The notes: a model not told the origin generated them from the letters alone. Positions 25,857-36,557 are shown, counted from the stretch's first letter. The stretch: 64,000 bases of DNA from Paenibacillus ottowii (GCF_006874425.1 NZ_VIJZ01000002.1:310001-374000); one strand, 5' to 3'. Translations and numbers: made by a program.

Positions 25857-26663
25857 TTACTGCTTTAATTGTGCCACAAAATCACGAATTTGCAAAAGCC
25901 CTTCTTTTCTGCGGGCAGAATCCTCCAGCAATGGAATGGCTTCTTCCACCTGACGTACGATGGCACTGCCAACCACAACACCATCGCAAATATCAGAAAA
26001 CCGGACAACCTGCTCACGATTCGAAATACCAAAGCCTATCGCCACCGGAACATTCGTATGCCGTTTGACCTGCGCGATAAAGCCCTCTATTCCTTCAAAA
26101 AAAGAAGCTCTTTCTCCGGTTACACCCAGCGAAGATACACAGTATACAAACCCACGGGCCTGCCGAACAATGCGCTCAATTCGCTGTTCAGACGTTGGGG
26201 CTACCAGCGGGATCAAATGCACTCCCACCTCGGCTGCCCGTCCTCCCAACTCTTCTGCTTCTTCAAGCGGAAGATCCGGAATAATCAGACCACTGATACC
26301 ATGCTCCTGCAAGCCTGCAAAGAAAGCATCCATCCCCATCTGCAATACAGGATTATAATACGTGAACAGAATAAAAGGCAGGCTTGAACCTGCTACTCTA
26401 GCCAGAGACGCGGTCTCCATACAGGTGCGGATCGTAATTTGCCGTTTCAGTGCACGTTCAGACGCACGCTGAATCACAGGGCCGTCTGCCAACGGGTCCG
26501 AGTAAGGTACGCCTAGTTCCAATATATCGGCTCCGGCCGACTCTAACTGCCGAATGATCTCTATTGTAGTATCCACATCCGGGTCGCCTACCGTCAGAAA
26601 AGGAATTAATGCCGTTTTGCCTTCATTTTTAAGGCGTTCAAACGCCTGATCAATTAAATTCAT
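25857..26663 (-). CDS. trpA: tryptophan synthase alpha chain
   Basis: A 268-aa TIM barrel that splits indole-glycerol phosphate to indole and G3[19 protein letters not shown] contains catalytic Asp, and the phosphate loop is GFGISN. It overlaps trpB by 4 bases and pairs with it in the alpha2-beta2 complex. Confidence 0.97.
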   Translation of the reverse strand: MNLIDQAFERLKNEGKTALIPFLTVGDPDVDTTIEIIRQLESAGADILELGVPYSDPLADGPVIQRASERALKRQITIRTCMETASLARVAGSSLPFILFTYYNPVLQMGMDAFFAGLQEHGISGLIIPDLPLEEAEELGGRAAEVGVHLIPLVAPTSEQRIERIVRQARGFVYCVSSLGVTGERASFFEGIEGFIAQVKRHTNVPVAIGFGISNREQVVRFSDICDGVVVGSAIVRQVEEAIPLLEDSARRKEGLLQIRDFVAQLKQ

Positions 26664-27856
26664 GACGGATTTCCTCCCAAATACTTGATAATGGAGTCCA
26701 CATCTTTATCCCCGCGCCCAGACAAACAAATAACGATAATATCATCTGCGGTCAACGTAGGTGCCAGCTTGGCGACCTGTGCAACAGCATGTGCCGACTC
26801 TAATGCAGGAAGTATTCCTTCGGTACGGCAAAGGAGCTGAAGTGCATCCAGTGCTTCCTGATCGGTAATCGGAACATATTTAGCCCGCTCAATGTCTTTT
26901 AAGTATGAATGCTCTGGTCCAACACCTGGATAATCCAGTCCAGCCGAGATGGAATGCGCAGGCTGGACCTGTCCATACTCATCCTGCAGCAGATAACTCA
27001 TAGAGCCTTGGAAGACCCCTTGTGTTCCCTTGCTCATGGTAGCTGCATGGAATTCCGTGTCGACGCCTTTTCCAGCAGCCTCCACGCCAACCAAAGCAAC
27101 ACCCTGATCCTCTATAAAAGGGTAAAACATGCCGATTGCGTTGCTTCCGCCACCGATTGCTGCCACAATAACATCCGGAAGTCTGCCTTCCTTCTCCAAG
27201 ATCTGACGACGTGTTTCATCGCCTATCACGCGCTGGAAGTCTCGTACCATCATCGGATACGGATGCGGGCCGACAGCCGAACCCAAAATATAAAACGTAT
27301 CATGGACATGGCTCACCCAATAGCGCAAAGCTTCATTCCCGGCATCCTTAAGTGTACGCGTACCGGATGTCACCGGAATCACTTCCGCACCCAAAAGCTG
27401 CATCCGAAATACGTTCAACTGCTGGCGCACCGTATCCTCTTCGCCCATAAACACCTTGCATTCCAAACCAAGCAATGCAGCCACAGTAGCTGTCGCTACA
27501 CCATGCTGTCCTGCACCTGTTTCGGCAATGACTTTCTGTTTACCCATGCGCTTCGCCAGCAACCCCTGGGCCAATGCATTATTGATTTTGTGGGCACCGG
27601 TATGGTTTAAATCTTCACGCTTCAAGTAAATTTTAGCTCCGCCTAGATGTTGACTCAGACGCTCCGCATGATAAAGCGGCGTTTCCCGGCCCGAATAGTC
27701 TTTTAGAAGTCCGTTCAACTCTGCTTTAAATTCAGGATCATCCGCATATTTTCGGTAGGATTCCTCTAATTCAATCAGTGCGTTCATCAACGTTTCCGGT
27801 ACAAAACGTCCGCCAAATGTTCCAAAACGTCCGTTGTTATCAGGTAATTGTGTCAT
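26660..27856 (-). CDS. trpB: tryptophan synthase beta chain
   Basis: A 398-aa PLP enzyme joining indole and serine. The PLP lysine lies in [13 protein letters not shown], the glycine loop is [10 protein letters not shown] and the active glutamate in [12 protein letters not shown]. It is the TrpB1 type with normal length. It overlaps both trpF and trpA by 4 bases. Confidence 0.98.
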   Translation of the reverse strand: MTQLPDNNGRFGTFGGRFVPETLMNALIELEESYRKYADDPEFKAELNGLLKDYSGRETPLYHAERLSQHLGGAKIYLKREDLNHTGAHKINNALAQGLLAKRMGKQKVIAETGAGQHGVATATVAALLGLECKVFMGEEDTVRQQLNVFRMQLLGAEVIPVTSGTRTLKDAGNEALRYWVSHVHDTFYILGSAVGPHPYPMMVRDFQRVIGDETRRQILEKEGRLPDVIVAAIGGGSNAIGMFYPFIEDQGVALVGVEAAGKGVDTEFHAATMSKGTQGVFQGSMSYLLQDEYGQVQPAHSISAGLDYPGVGPEHSYLKDIERAKYVPITDQEALDALQLLCRTEGILPALESAHAVAQVAKLAPTLTADDIIVICLSGRGDKDVDSIIKYLGGNPS

Positions 27857-28539
27857 GCCTGCTTCACCCTTTCTATGAATGCTGTGATTTTTGTAATGTC
27901 CTTGACTCCGTTCGTCTCTACACCGCTGGAAACATCCAGCCCGTCGGGATGATATTCGTTAATCAGCTTTTCTGCGTTATCGGCAGTTAGCCCTCCAGCT
28001 ACAAACAGAGGGATTCCATGTTGATGAGCCCAAGCCTGATAAGCAGGAATTCGATCCCATACAAACGTTTTTCCAGAACCGCCACCATACAGGGGATCAT
28101 ATGTATCCAGCAGTAAAGCATCAATCGTTCCGACATAAGCCTCTAATTCGCCCGCCCGGCGTTCTACCAGGTCCTTCACCGTCTGCCCTTGGCTATCCAC
28201 AGACCAGGCCTTGAATACCTGTATGCCAAAACGTTCCTTAAGCTCCTGACAACGCTGCGGACTCTCCTGTCCATGCAGCTGAATGACGTCCAATGGTGCT
28301 TTCTCCATCACATCATTTAACAGTGCATCATCAGGGTTCACAAATACGCCCACGCTACGAGGTCTGCTGCCTGGTGCCCATTCATCCAATACGCGAAGCA
28401 ACTCTCCAGCATGTGCGCCGTCAATCCGGCGTTTGCTGTCAGCAAACACAAAACCTATATAATCGACCGGTAAGTTTACGATAGATTTTAGCACTTCAAC
28501 GCTTTGAAGTCCACAAATTTTTACGCCCGTTTTGTTCAT
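27853..28539 (-). CDS. trpF: phosphoribosylanthranilate isomerase
   Basis: A 228-aa TIM-barrel isomerase. The catalytic Cys is in KICGLQS and the Asp in LLLDTYDP; the phosphate-binding segment is VAGGLTADN. It overlaps trpC and trpB by 4 bases each. Confidence 0.96.
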   Translation of the reverse strand: MNKTGVKICGLQSVEVLKSIVNLPVDYIGFVFADSKRRIDGAHAGELLRVLDEWAPGSRPRSVGVFVNPDDALLNDVMEKAPLDVIQLHGQESPQRCQELKERFGIQVFKAWSVDSQGQTVKDLVERRAGELEAYVGTIDALLLDTYDPLYGGGSGKTFVWDRIPAYQAWAHQHGIPLFVAGGLTADNAEKLINEYHPDGLDVSSGVETNGVKDITKITAFIERVKQA

Positions 28540-29330
28540 GCTTTAACCCCGTCCATCAAGTCAGCTACAGCCTGTCCTACATCTTCCTTACGCATCAAAT
28601 GCTCCCCTACCAAAATGCCGTGCGCACCTACCGAATACAGATATTTCACATCGTCCGGTCCTGCAATGCCACTTTCACTGATGAATGTAACCCCTTTAGG
28701 GATCAGGGAGATCAGCTCCTCTGTCGTCTGTAGACGGGTCTCAAATGTCCGGAGATTGCGATTGTTTACACCAACTAAGGTAGCTGTTCCTAGATCCAGC
28801 ACTGCTTTAAGTTCCTCACTGTCGTGCACCTCTACCAGTGCGTCCAGCCCAAGCTCCTTGGCGATTTGTAAGAATGACCCTAATACATGGGGTTCCAGGA
28901 TAGCCGCAATCAGCAGTACCGCATCTGCTCCCAATAGACGAGCTTCATAGATTTGCCGTTCATCAATGATAAAATCTTTCCGCAGCAACGGAATTTTCAC
29001 CTGATCGCGAATTTGCTGTAAATATTCAGGGCTTCCCTGAAAATACGTCACATCCGTCAGTACAGAAATGCAATCGGCTCCCGCTCCCTCATATGCACGT
29101 GCAATATCCACTGGCTGGAAATTGGGTCGAATCAATCCTTTTGACGGGGAGGCCTTTTTCACTTCAGCAATCAGTCCGAGCGGACGGTTGCGTCCGCGGG
29201 CGAGCGCATGTTCGAATCCTCTCGTCAAAGGTAAATCCGCAATTAAGCGTTCGGCTTTATTAATTTGAAAATGCTGCTTTAGCTGCTCCACTTCTTGTCG
29301 CTTCGTCACTACAATTTTATCAAGATACAT
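28536..29330 (-). CDS. trpC: indole-3-glycerol phosphate synthase
   Basis: A 264-aa TIM barrel. It has AEVKKASPSKG with the catalytic lysine, LRKDFIID, and VGVNNRNLRTF and ISESGI for substrate binding. The start overlaps the end of trpD by 11 bases. Confidence 0.97.
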   Translation of the reverse strand: MYLDKIVVTKRQEVEQLKQHFQINKAERLIADLPLTRGFEHALARGRNRPLGLIAEVKKASPSKGLIRPNFQPVDIARAYEGAGADCISVLTDVTYFQGSPEYLQQIRDQVKIPLLRKDFIIDERQIYEARLLGADAVLLIAAILEPHVLGSFLQIAKELGLDALVEVHDSEELKAVLDLGTATLVGVNNRNLRTFETRLQTTEELISLIPKGVTFISESGIAGPDDVKYLYSVGAHGILVGEHLMRKEDVGQAVADLMDGVKA

Positions 29331-30366
29331 ATTGATATTCCCCCGTTGCCTGTATTAATTGATCCAGCTTGGAAAGTGCCCGTCCAGAGTCAATGGCTTC
29401 TGCCGCTCGCTTTACTCCGTCTGTCAGAGTAGCTGCTGCACCTGAGACATAGATACACGCTCCTGCATTCGCTAACACAACATCACGGTAAGCACCATGC
29501 TCTCCGTTCAAAATTCGCCGTATGATATCTGCGTTAACCTGTGCATCGCCGCCCAACACCTGATCGAGAGAATGCGTCTGCAAGCCCAGATCCGACGGGT
29601 GAAGCTCAAATGTGTGAACCTTGCCATCCTTGAGCTCGGATACTCGTGTCACAGCTGAAATACTAATTTCATCTAGTCCGTCCAAACTGCTGACAACCAT
29701 GGCTCGTTTGGAGCCGAGCTGGTTCAATACCTCGGCGATCACTTCCGTTTTGCCAGCGTCATAAATGCCCAACAGCTGTCGATCCGCACCAGCCGGATTC
29801 GTCAATGGACCGAGCATATTGAATACCGTCCGCACACCTAGCTCGCGGCGCGGCGCCGCAGCATGCTTCATAGACGGATGATACAGCTGTGCGAATAAAA
29901 AGCAGATGCCAATACGGTCCAGACACGACCGCGCCTGATCACTCGTCAGATGAATGTTGACTCCGAGCGCCTCCAGAACATCAGCACTCCCGGCACGCCC
30001 ACTTGCAGAGCGGTTGCCGTGCTTGGCTACCCGTACAGAAACCGAAGCCGCGATAATAGCGGAAATGGTAGAAATATTAAACTTGTGAATGCCTGAACCT
30101 CCGGTGCCGCATGTATCCAGCAAACGACTGTTGCCTTCTCCTGCTTGCACTGGACTGGCATAGCTGCGCATTGCTTCGGCAAAACCGGTGATTTCATCCA
30201 CCGTCTCTCCTTTGAGGCGAAGAGCCGTTAGCAGCCCGCCGATTTGCGCCTGTGTAGCACTCCCACTCATAATCTGTTCCATCACGCTACGGGCCTCCGT
30301 ACGCGAAAGATGCTGTCCTTCAATGATCCGGCTTAACCCTATTTGCATCATGTCATGTCGTTCCAT
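29320..30366 (-). CDS. trpD: anthranilate phosphoribosyltransferase
   Basis: A 348-aa enzyme that adds phosphoribose to anthranilate. The GTGGSG phosphate loop, KHGNRSASGRAGSADVLEALG and NMLGPLTNPA are diagnostic. AGGAGGAG lies 6 bases before the ATG. As in B. subtilis there is no trpG in the operon; the glutamine amidotransferase must be encoded elsewhere. Confidence 0.97.
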   Translation of the reverse strand: MERHDMMQIGLSRIIEGQHLSRTEARSVMEQIMSGSATQAQIGGLLTALRLKGETVDEITGFAEAMRSYASPVQAGEGNSRLLDTCGTGGSGIHKFNISTISAIIAASVSVRVAKHGNRSASGRAGSADVLEALGVNIHLTSDQARSCLDRIGICFLFAQLYHPSMKHAAAPRRELGVRTVFNMLGPLTNPAGADRQLLGIYDAGKTEVIAEVLNQLGSKRAMVVSSLDGLDEISISAVTRVSELKDGKVHTFELHPSDLGLQTHSLDQVLGGDAQVNADIIRRILNGEHGAYRDVVLANAGACIYVSGAAATLTDGVKRAAEAIDSGRALSKLDQLIQATGEYQYVS

Positions 30367-30400
30367 TGTCGTCTCCTCCTCAGAATCAGATTTGTGTGTG

Positions 30401-31951
30401 TTACGGAGTGTACAAATAATCTTGGTTGATGACGCTGTTGTAGGGCTGTGTCGTTGCTGGGAACATCGCTTCTGCCGTTCGGATTGCTTTCAGCAGTGCC
30501 TTTGCTTTATTCACCGTCTCCTGATACTCGCTTTCCGGTACGGAGTCCCACACAATTCCAGCGCCCGCCTGGACATAGGCCCGGTTCTTTTTAAACACAA
30601 TCGTGCGAATCGTAATGCAAGCATCCATATTGCCTGAGAAGCCCAAATATCCAATTGCTCCCGCATAGGTTCCGCGTGCTTCCCGCTCCAGCTCAGCAAT
30701 AATCTCCATGGCTCGCAGCTTTGGAGCCCCTGATACAGTGCCGGCCGGCAGGCAAGACAGGAAAGCATCGAAGAAATCCTTGTCCTCACGCAGCTCACCC
30801 GACACATTAGATACAATGTGCATGACGTGAGAATAGCGCTCAATCTCCATGAACGTATCGCATTTAACAGTGCCAAACTGGGATACACGCCCCAAGTCAT
30901 TTCTCCCCAAATCGACCAGCATCAGATGCTCTGCACGTTCTTTTTCATCCTTCAACAGTTCCTCAGCAAGTGCCGCATCTTCGGTTTCCGTTACGCCACG
31001 TGGTCTTGTTCCTGCAATCGGTCGGGTCTCTACGCGGCCGTTTTCCACCTTGACGAGTGCCTCCGGCGAAGTGCCTACGATGATCTCGTCATCCATTTTC
31101 AAATAATACATATATGGCGACGGGTTCATCGTGCGCAGCACGCGGTATACTTGTAATGGCGAGGCCTCTGTATCAATGTGAAAACGCTGGGATAGCACAA
31201 CCTGAAAAATATCACCAGAACGGATATACTCCTTGGCCTGCTCTACGTTTGATATAAACTGTTCCTTTGTCACATTGGACTGAATTTCACCCAGTTCCAC
31301 ATCATCAGGAATGGAAGTTGATCCTAATCGTTCCGGCGGGGATTGCTTGCGCAAATACTGCGCCGTAATCTCCAACTTGCGTTCCACATCTGCATAAGCA
31401 GCACGAATATCCTCCTCGCGGAACCCTTCACCAATATGAACATTGCCAACCAGCAGAATTTGTTGTTTTACATGATCAAAGACAATAACTTGATCACAAA
31501 ACATAAAACGAATATCGTCCATATTCAAATCATCTACCGCGTGCTCTGGCAGCTGTTCATAGTATTGAAGCAGGTCATATCCAAAAAATCCGATAGCCCC
31601 GCCTGTAAAGGGAGGCATGTCTTTCAGTTTCGGACTACGATATTTACGAAGCAATGCTTTGAGCGCTTCAAGTGGCTTATCGCTTAATATTTGACGTTTT
31701 CCATGTTGCTCCAAAATCAATCGACCTTTTTTTCCCGAGACCATGAGAAACGGGTCTGTTCCGATGAAGGAATGGCGCGCCCACTGTTCGCCTCCCTCTA
31801 CGCTCTCCAGCAGAAAGGCACGGTCCCGCTCAGCATACCGACGGAAAATCCGAATCGGCGTCTCCATATCAGCCAGCACTTTTTTGTACACAGGAATCAG
31901 GTTAAATTCATTCGCCATTGCTATCACTTGCTCCACATGCGGCGTTAACAT
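30401..31951 (-). CDS. trpE: anthranilate synthase component I
   Basis: A 516-aa chorismate-binding enzyme. The N-terminal LLES element (in RAFLLESVEGGEQWARHSF, shown in part) is the usual tryptophan feedback site. The C-terminal domain has GDIFQVVLSQRF, GTSPEALV, RPIAGTRPRG and GTVSGAPKLRAMEII. The ATG at 31951 has AAGGAAGTG at 5 bases; an earlier start lies in the leader. It is the first trp gene and is preceded by the TRAP-type leader. Confidence 0.97.
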   Translation of the reverse strand: MLTPHVEQVIAMANEFNLIPVYKKVLADMETPIRIFRRYAERDRAFLLESVEGGEQWARHSFIGTDPFLMVSGKKGRLILEQHGKRQILSDKPLEALKALLRKYRSPKLKDMPPFTGGAIGFFGYDLLQYYEQLPEHAVDDLNMDDIRFMFCDQVIVFDHVKQQILLVGNVHIGEGFREEDIRAAYADVERKLEITAQYLRKQSPPERLGSTSIPDDVELGEIQSNVTKEQFISNVEQAKEYIRSGDIFQVVLSQRFHIDTEASPLQVYRVLRTMNPSPYMYYLKMDDEIIVGTSPEALVKVENGRVETRPIAGTRPRGVTETEDAALAEELLKDEKERAEHLMLVDLGRNDLGRVSQFGTVKCDTFMEIERYSHVMHIVSNVSGELREDKDFFDAFLSCLPAGTVSGAPKLRAMEIIAELEREARGTYAGAIGYLGFSGNMDACITIRTIVFKKNRAYVQAGAGIVWDSVPESEYQETVNKAKALLKAIRTAEAMFPATTQPYNSVINQDYLYTP

Positions 31952-31993
31952 GAGATCACTTCCTTTCCAATTTGGCGCAGAACCCATGGAGAG

Positions 31994-32026
31994 AATAAAA
32001 AAGCCTCTACCCGTAAGGTAGAGGCT
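31994..32026 (-). terminator. trp attenuator terminator
   Basis: On the minus strand AGCCTCTACC pairs perfectly with GGTAGAGGCT (loop about 5 bases) and is followed by TTTTTTATT, 43 bases before the trpE start. Confidence 0.92.
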
Positions 32027-32214
32027 GTCAGTTATTGAAATTATAAGAATGCTCCATATGTAGAATGATTACAGCAAATAGACAAAAGCATACACTTATC
32101 CCTTTTGCACAACCACGCAGGTCACCTCAAATAAGCTTCTCTGTAGAAGAAGGTCTCTTCATGGACAAAAGCTTATCCGCTACCGCCGGTCTCTGTAATC
32201 TCATATGGAATTGG

Positions 32215-32293
32215 CTAAGGCTACACTCTTCTCATCTCAACTCTGCTCTGGCTAACTCTACTCTACTCAACTCTGCTACACACACTATATCTC
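32215..32293 (-). promoter_or_regulatory. TRAP-binding site: array of GAG/UAG triplets
   Basis: Minus-strand RNA from 32278 to 32221 carries 12 GAG or UAG triplets, mostly separated by two bases, and further triplets flank it (to 32293 and 32215). B. subtilis trp leader RNA has 11 such triplets wound around the TRAP ring when tryptophan is bound. mtrB is encoded in the same window, so regulator and target are both present. Confidence 0.92.
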
Positions 32294-32336
32294 ATGGGAT
32301 GTTACTTTGGCAACCATCAACTTCAAAAACAGGCGC

Positions 32337-32711
32337 TTATTTCCCCTGGGAAGCTAGATCTGGTCTTAATGCCTGCGCTCCGTTTAAATATACATGCTTG
32401 ATTTCCCGCTGGGATTTGTCGGTGTTCACCTGTACCATTAAACGGATGCACTTCGGTAAACTACCTGGCACAGGAATTTCCAATGCACACATCAGCGGAA
32501 CCATATCCCAGCCATCAAGCTTACGGATGGCCATGGCTGGAAAGGCAGCATCCAGGTCATGGGTCACTGTTATCCATACATTACTAATATCCTCTGGCTG
32601 AATTTCATTGTAGGATACAATTTCATCCAATAGTTGGCTTGTTGCTTCCAAAATTTCATCTGCTTCATTATTCGCGACGGTCGTCGCGCCACGAATTCCA
32701 CGATTGTACAT
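32337..32711 (-). CDS. aroH: chorismate mutase (AroH type)
   Basis: A 124-aa trimeric AroH-class mutase converting chorismate to prephenate. RGIRGATTV at the N-terminus, WITVTHDLDAAFPA and the C-terminal HVYLNGAQALRPDL match the family. The ATG at 32711 is 7 bases after AGGAGG; a GTG two codons earlier is too close to that site. It begins 2 bases after the aroB stop. Confidence 0.96.
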   Translation of the reverse strand: MYNRGIRGATTVANNEADEILEATSQLLDEIVSYNEIQPEDISNVWITVTHDLDAAFPAMAIRKLDGWDMVPLMCALEIPVPGSLPKCIRLMVQVNTDKSQREIKHVYLNGAQALRPDLASQGK

Positions 32712-32713
32712 CT

Positions 32714-33808
32714 TCACGCCTCCTTTTTTAACTGTTCAATGACTTCCCGGATGTAAGAGACGGAAATATCCTTCACAACCTCCACACGCCCAATACTACG
32801 TGGGACAACGAAAGTAATGCTGCCTTCTTTGAACTTTTTGTCATGCATCATCGCTTCAAGCAGTCGATCTGTTTCCAGATGTGATGGAAGAGAAGTCGGC
32901 AAGCGCAACGAAGACAGCATTTCCTTCGTATCGTCTACCAAAGATGGATCTGCCCCTAGCTTCACACCCAGAAGCGCGGAGCCGACCATACCAATAGAAA
33001 TAGCTTCTCCATGTAAAAACTCACCATATCCCGCAATGGCTTCAATCGCATGACCAATCGTATGACCTAAATTTAGAATAGCGCGTACATCATTTTCTCG
33101 TTCATCGCGCGACACGACTTCGGCTTTAATGGAACATCCCTTCTCCAGTCCGTACTCCAGTGCCGCCGCATCCAGTGCGAGCAAATCCGTCGCATGTTCA
33201 TGACACCACTGAGCAAAATCAGCAGCCCAGATCAGGCCGTGTTTGATCATTTCAGCTAGTCCTGCAGATACCTCGCGCGGAGGTAGTGTTGACAACGTAT
33301 CTACGTCATAAAGTACAAGTTCCGGTTGATGGAAGGCCCCTATCATATTTTTCGCCAAAGGATGATTAATACCGACCTTACCACCCACGCTGCTGTCATG
33401 AGCGAGGATTGTCGTTGGAACCTGTACGAATTTGATGCCTCTCATAAAAGAAGCAGCCACAAATCCAGCTAAATCACCCACCACACCACCACCAAGAGCG
33501 ATAACGGCTGAATTGCGATCCAGACCGCCCTCAATGGCTGCTGTTATCCCCTGCTCAAATACAGCAAGCGACTTGGATGTTTCTCCTGGCTTAACGACAA
33601 ATGATACCGTTTTGTATCCCGACTCTTGAAGATTGTTCTCCAATGTTGCCAGGTAGAATCCCGCTGCATTTTCGTCTGAAACAATCAACAATGGGCTTTT
33701 TTGGGCAATTCCTCGTTCCTTTAACGACTCTCCGGCTTGATGCAACAACCCACGTCCGATATGAATAGGATAAGAACGTTCGCCGAGTTGTACCGTCAGC
33801 GTACTCAT
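32714..33808 (-). CDS. aroB: 3-dehydroquinate synthase
   Basis: A 364-aa NAD- and zinc-dependent enzyme of the shikimate pathway. GGGVVGDLAGFVAASFMRG, PTTLLA-like PTTILAHDSSVGGKVGINH and NLGHTIGHA (metal histidines) are clear. The ATG at 33808 starts one base after the aroC stop, giving translational coupling. Confidence 0.97.
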   Translation of the reverse strand: MSTLTVQLGERSYPIHIGRGLLHQAGESLKERGIAQKSPLLIVSDENAAGFYLATLENNLQESGYKTVSFVVKPGETSKSLAVFEQGITAAIEGGLDRNSAVIALGGGVVGDLAGFVAASFMRGIKFVQVPTTILAHDSSVGGKVGINHPLAKNMIGAFHQPELVLYDVDTLSTLPPREVSAGLAEMIKHGLIWAADFAQWCHEHATDLLALDAAALEYGLEKGCSIKAEVVSRDERENDVRAILNLGHTIGHAIEAIAGYGEFLHGEAISIGMVGSALLGVKLGADPSLVDDTKEMLSSLRLPTSLPSHLETDRLLEAMMHDKKFKEGSITFVVPRSIGRVEVVKDISVSYIREVIEQLKKEA

Positions 33809-33809
33809 C

Positions 33810-34979
33810 TTAGTACTGCTCCAATTGTTGTTCATAGGATGCAATATTCGCGCGGATTTCTTCGATTGAATCCCCGCCGAATTTTTCTAACAAAGCTTTG
33901 GCTATCTCCCAAGCTACCACATGCTCCATGACTACGCTTGCCGCTGGTACCGCACATGCATCCGAACGCTCAACTTGGGCAGTGAACGCTTCCTTCGTAT
34001 CAATATCGACGCTTTGCAGCGGCTTGTAGAGTGTGGGGATCGGCTTCATTACGCCACGAACCACCACGGGCATTCCGTTGGTCATGCCACCCTCAAAACC
34101 ACCCAAACGATTCGTACGACGGTGATACCCACGTTCCTCATCATACAGAATTTCATCATGCACCTGTGAACCGCGCAGTTCCCCTGCTTCAAACCCGATG
34201 CCGATTTCCACACCTTTAAATGCATTGATCGACATGACTCCTTGTGCGATACGTGCATCCAGCTTACGATCAAACTGTACATGACTACCTAGTCCAATTG
34301 GAACACCTTCTACGATACATTCCACTACCCCACCGACGGAGTCGCCTTCTTGCTTGATCAGGTCAATATATGCTTCCATTTTCTTTTCGGTTTCCGGATC
34401 GGTTACTCTCACCGAAGAAGCTTCGGTGACGGCAATCAGTTCATCAATCGGCAAATCACGATAAGGAGCTTCGATTTCACCAATGCGGATGACCTGACCT
34501 GCCACCTTGATTCCGAATTCAGCCAGCAATTGACGAGCCAAACCGCCGCACGCCACACGAATTGCTGTTTCACGTGCACTGGAGCGTTCCAACACGTTAC
34601 GAAGATCCTTCAGGTTGTATTTCATACCGCCATTCAAATCCGCATGACCCGGGCGTGGCCGATGAACCCGACGTTTTTCTTCATCACTGCCTTCAATAGG
34701 CTCAATATTCATAATATTCTGCCAGTGCTTCCAATCGTTATTTTCCACAACTAGCGCAATCGGTGCTCCTGTGGTATAACCGTGACGTACGCCGCCGGCA
34801 ATCTTCGCCGTATCTTTTTCAATTTGCATGCGCCGCCCCCGTCCATATCCTTTCTGACGACGGTGCAACTGAAAATTCAATTCTTCAAAATCCAACTTCA
34901 AATTACTCGGCATACCCTCTACAATGGCAGTTAGCTGGGGACCATGCGTTTCCCCCGCGGTTAAATAACGTAAACTCAT
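33810..34979 (-). CDS. aroC: chorismate synthase
   Basis: A 389-aa FMN-dependent enzyme making chorismate from EPSP (called aroF in B. subtilis). The N-terminal [15 protein letters not shown], the [12 protein letters not shown] segment, [11 protein letters not shown] and the C-terminal [13 protein letters not shown] are signatures. It heads the aroC-aroB-aroH block and has a strong promoter of its own. Confidence 0.98.
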   Translation of the reverse strand: MSLRYLTAGETHGPQLTAIVEGMPSNLKLDFEELNFQLHRRQKGYGRGRRMQIEKDTAKIAGGVRHGYTTGAPIALVVENNDWKHWQNIMNIEPIEGSDEEKRRVHRPRPGHADLNGGMKYNLKDLRNVLERSSARETAIRVACGGLARQLLAEFGIKVAGQVIRIGEIEAPYRDLPIDELIAVTEASSVRVTDPETEKKMEAYIDLIKQEGDSVGGVVECIVEGVPIGLGSHVQFDRKLDARIAQGVMSINAFKGVEIGIGFEAGELRGSQVHDEILYDEERGYHRRTNRLGGFEGGMTNGMPVVVRGVMKPIPTLYKPLQSVDIDTKEAFTAQVERSDACAVPAASVVMEHVVAWEIAKALLEKFGGDSIEEIRANIASYEQQLEQY

Positions 34980-35038
34980 GACGCGTTCCCCCTTTAAACT
35001 GTTAAACTGTGCATCGCTAAAACCTTTAACTGTGCTTC

Positions 35039-35067
35039 ATTATAGTATACGCACCTTTCTTTGACAA
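35039..35067 (-). promoter_or_regulatory. sigma-A promoter of the aromatic supra-operon
   Basis: On the minus strand TTGTCA (35062-35067), 17 bases, TATAAT (35039-35044), about 60 bases before aroC and directly after the cheR terminator. Confidence 0.85.
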
Positions 35068-35093
35068 GAAAAGCCACATGTGATCAGATAAAC

Positions 35094-35132
35094 AAAAACA
35101 CGTCCCTCAGCCAGAAGGGCTCAAAGGACGTG
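35094..35132 (-). terminator. terminator after cheR
   Basis: Minus-strand CACGTCC pairs with GGACGTG around a 20-base loop with a second GAGCC/GGCT pairing, then TTTTTG. Confidence 0.85.
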
Positions 35133-35205
35133 CGCTGTTGATAAGCCAGCCATTACTTATGGATAGAAATAAGTTCCTACGAAACTATGGATGCTATGTG
35201 CAGGC

Positions 35206-36006
35206 TTATGCTTTTTTACGATAAAAAAAGGTTTCAGTCGATTCCAGCCCATATTGGTTTGGAGAAAAGATTTGCTCGGTACTGCCGACAAATAAGACAC
35301 CGCCGGGACGAAGACTGGCAGCAAACTTTTGATACAATACATGTTTGGCCTCTTCTGTAAAATAAATCATAACATTTCGACAGATGATGAGATCATATCC
35401 ATCCTCAAATCGATCCAGCAGCAAGTTTTGCTTTTGAAATTTCACAGCCTGTTTTAAACGGTCATCAATCCGGTACATCGCACCATCCGGTTTAAAATAT
35501 TTGCTAGCTACCTGCTCAGGCACATCCTTGAGCGAGCGCTCCAAATATCTCCCCTCCTTGGCTTTAGCCAATGCACCATCATCAATATCGGAAGCTGTAA
35601 TGGAGCAATTCCCTAAAATCCCTTTACCGTCGAGAATCATAGCTAAACTATAAGGCTCTTCCCCAGTTGAGCAGGCTGCACTCCACAGCTTAAGCTTTTG
35701 CTTCCCTACAAGCAGCTGTGGCAAAATGATATCCCGCAGCACTTCCCAGCGATTGGGATTTCGCCAAAACTCGGAAACATTGATCGTCATCCGATCCAGA
35801 AATTCATAGAATAAAGATTTTTCCTTCATCATGGCATCATAAAAAGAAACAAAACTGGGAAACCCGTTTTTGTTGCGAAGCGTCGTTAACCGCCTTTTCA
35901 TCTGTGCTTCTTTGTATTGTGCAAGATCAATACCTGTGCTGTCCTTGATTTTGCGGATAAACGCTGTGTAATCGGGGTCCGTCTGACCCAGTTCCATATC
36001 CGTCAT
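35206..36006 (-). CDS. cheR: CheR-type chemoreceptor glutamate methyltransferase
   Basis: A 266-aa SAM-dependent methyltransferase that modifies chemoreceptor glutamates. The N-terminal helical domain is followed by FWRNPNRWEVL, then SAACSTGEEPYSLAM (SAM motif I), ASDIDDGAL, and LIICRNVMIYF. The ATG at 36006 has AGAAGGA upstream. Placement between ndk and aroC is as in B. subtilis. No other chemotaxis gene is in the window. Confidence 0.95.
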   Translation of the reverse strand: MTDMELGQTDPDYTAFIRKIKDSTGIDLAQYKEAQMKRRLTTLRNKNGFPSFVSFYDAMMKEKSLFYEFLDRMTINVSEFWRNPNRWEVLRDIILPQLLVGKQKLKLWSAACSTGEEPYSLAMILDGKGILGNCSITASDIDDGALAKAKEGRYLERSLKDVPEQVASKYFKPDGAMYRIDDRLKQAVKFQKQNLLLDRFEDGYDLIICRNVMIYFTEEAKHVLYQKFAASLRPGGVLFVGSTEQIFSPNQYGLESTETFFYRKKA

Positions 36007-36036
36007 GCTACCATCCTTCTTCATACGTAATTAAAC

Positions 36037-36480
36037 TTATACCCAGGTCGCTACAGTTTTTTCATACCGAACCAATTCTTCCGGTGTGAAAAAATTTGTA
36101 ATCTCGCGCTCTGCACTCTCCGGTGAATCTGAACCATGAATGAGGTTAAACGGTGTATGTGCAGCAAAGTCTCCACGAATGGTGCCCGGAAGAGCTTCGG
36201 TCACTTGTGTTTTACCAATCAGTAAGCGGGAAAGTGTAACAATGTTATCCCCTTCCCAGACCATGGCAAATACAGGACCTGATGTGATAAAGCCTACAAG
36301 CTCCTCAAAAAAAGGCTTGCCCACATGCTCCGCATAATGCCGTTCTGCCTGTTCTCTAGATACCTGCACCAGCTTGCCAGCCGCCATTTTGAAGCCTTTG
36401 TCTTCCAAACGACTGACAATACGTCCAATCAGTCCGCGTTGTACACCATCCGGTTTAACCATCAAAAACGTACGATCCAT
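36037..36480 (-). CDS. ndk: nucleoside diphosphate kinase
   Basis: A 147-aa kinase that equilibrates NTP pools. The phospho-histidine is H115 in NLIHGSDS. Length and the N-terminal [15 protein letters not shown] are standard. Its own promoter lies upstream and cheR follows after 30 bases. Confidence 0.98.
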   Translation of the reverse strand: MDRTFLMVKPDGVQRGLIGRIVSRLEDKGFKMAAGKLVQVSREQAERHYAEHVGKPFFEELVGFITSGPVFAMVWEGDNIVTLSRLLIGKTQVTEALPGTIRGDFAAHTPFNLIHGSDSPESAEREITNFFTPEELVRYEKTVATWV

Positions 36481-36528
36481 CGGCTCACTCCCAATCCAAT
36501 CTAATGTATTTATACAGTACTAATCTGT

Positions 36529-36557
36529 ATTGTAACAGAAAGCTTGGAAACGGTTAA
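36529..36557 (-). promoter_or_regulatory. candidate promoter of ndk-cheR
   Basis: Minus-strand TTAACC (36552-36557), 17 bases, TACAAT (36529-36534). Confidence 0.5.

Larger units (their letters stand above)
31952..32336 (-). promoter_or_regulatory. trp leader with TRAP attenuation elements
   Basis: This gap of about 385 bases holds the TRAP-binding triplet array just after the aroH stop, then about 190 bases of leader with an ATAAGCTT/AAGCTTAT inverted repeat, then the attenuator terminator and trpE ribosome site. GUAGAG, present twice in the array, is complementary to CUCUAC in the 5' arm of the terminator, so an antiterminator blocked by TRAP is possible. No clear promoter was found; trp transcription may start inside aroH or from the aroC promoter. 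Confidence 0.75.
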
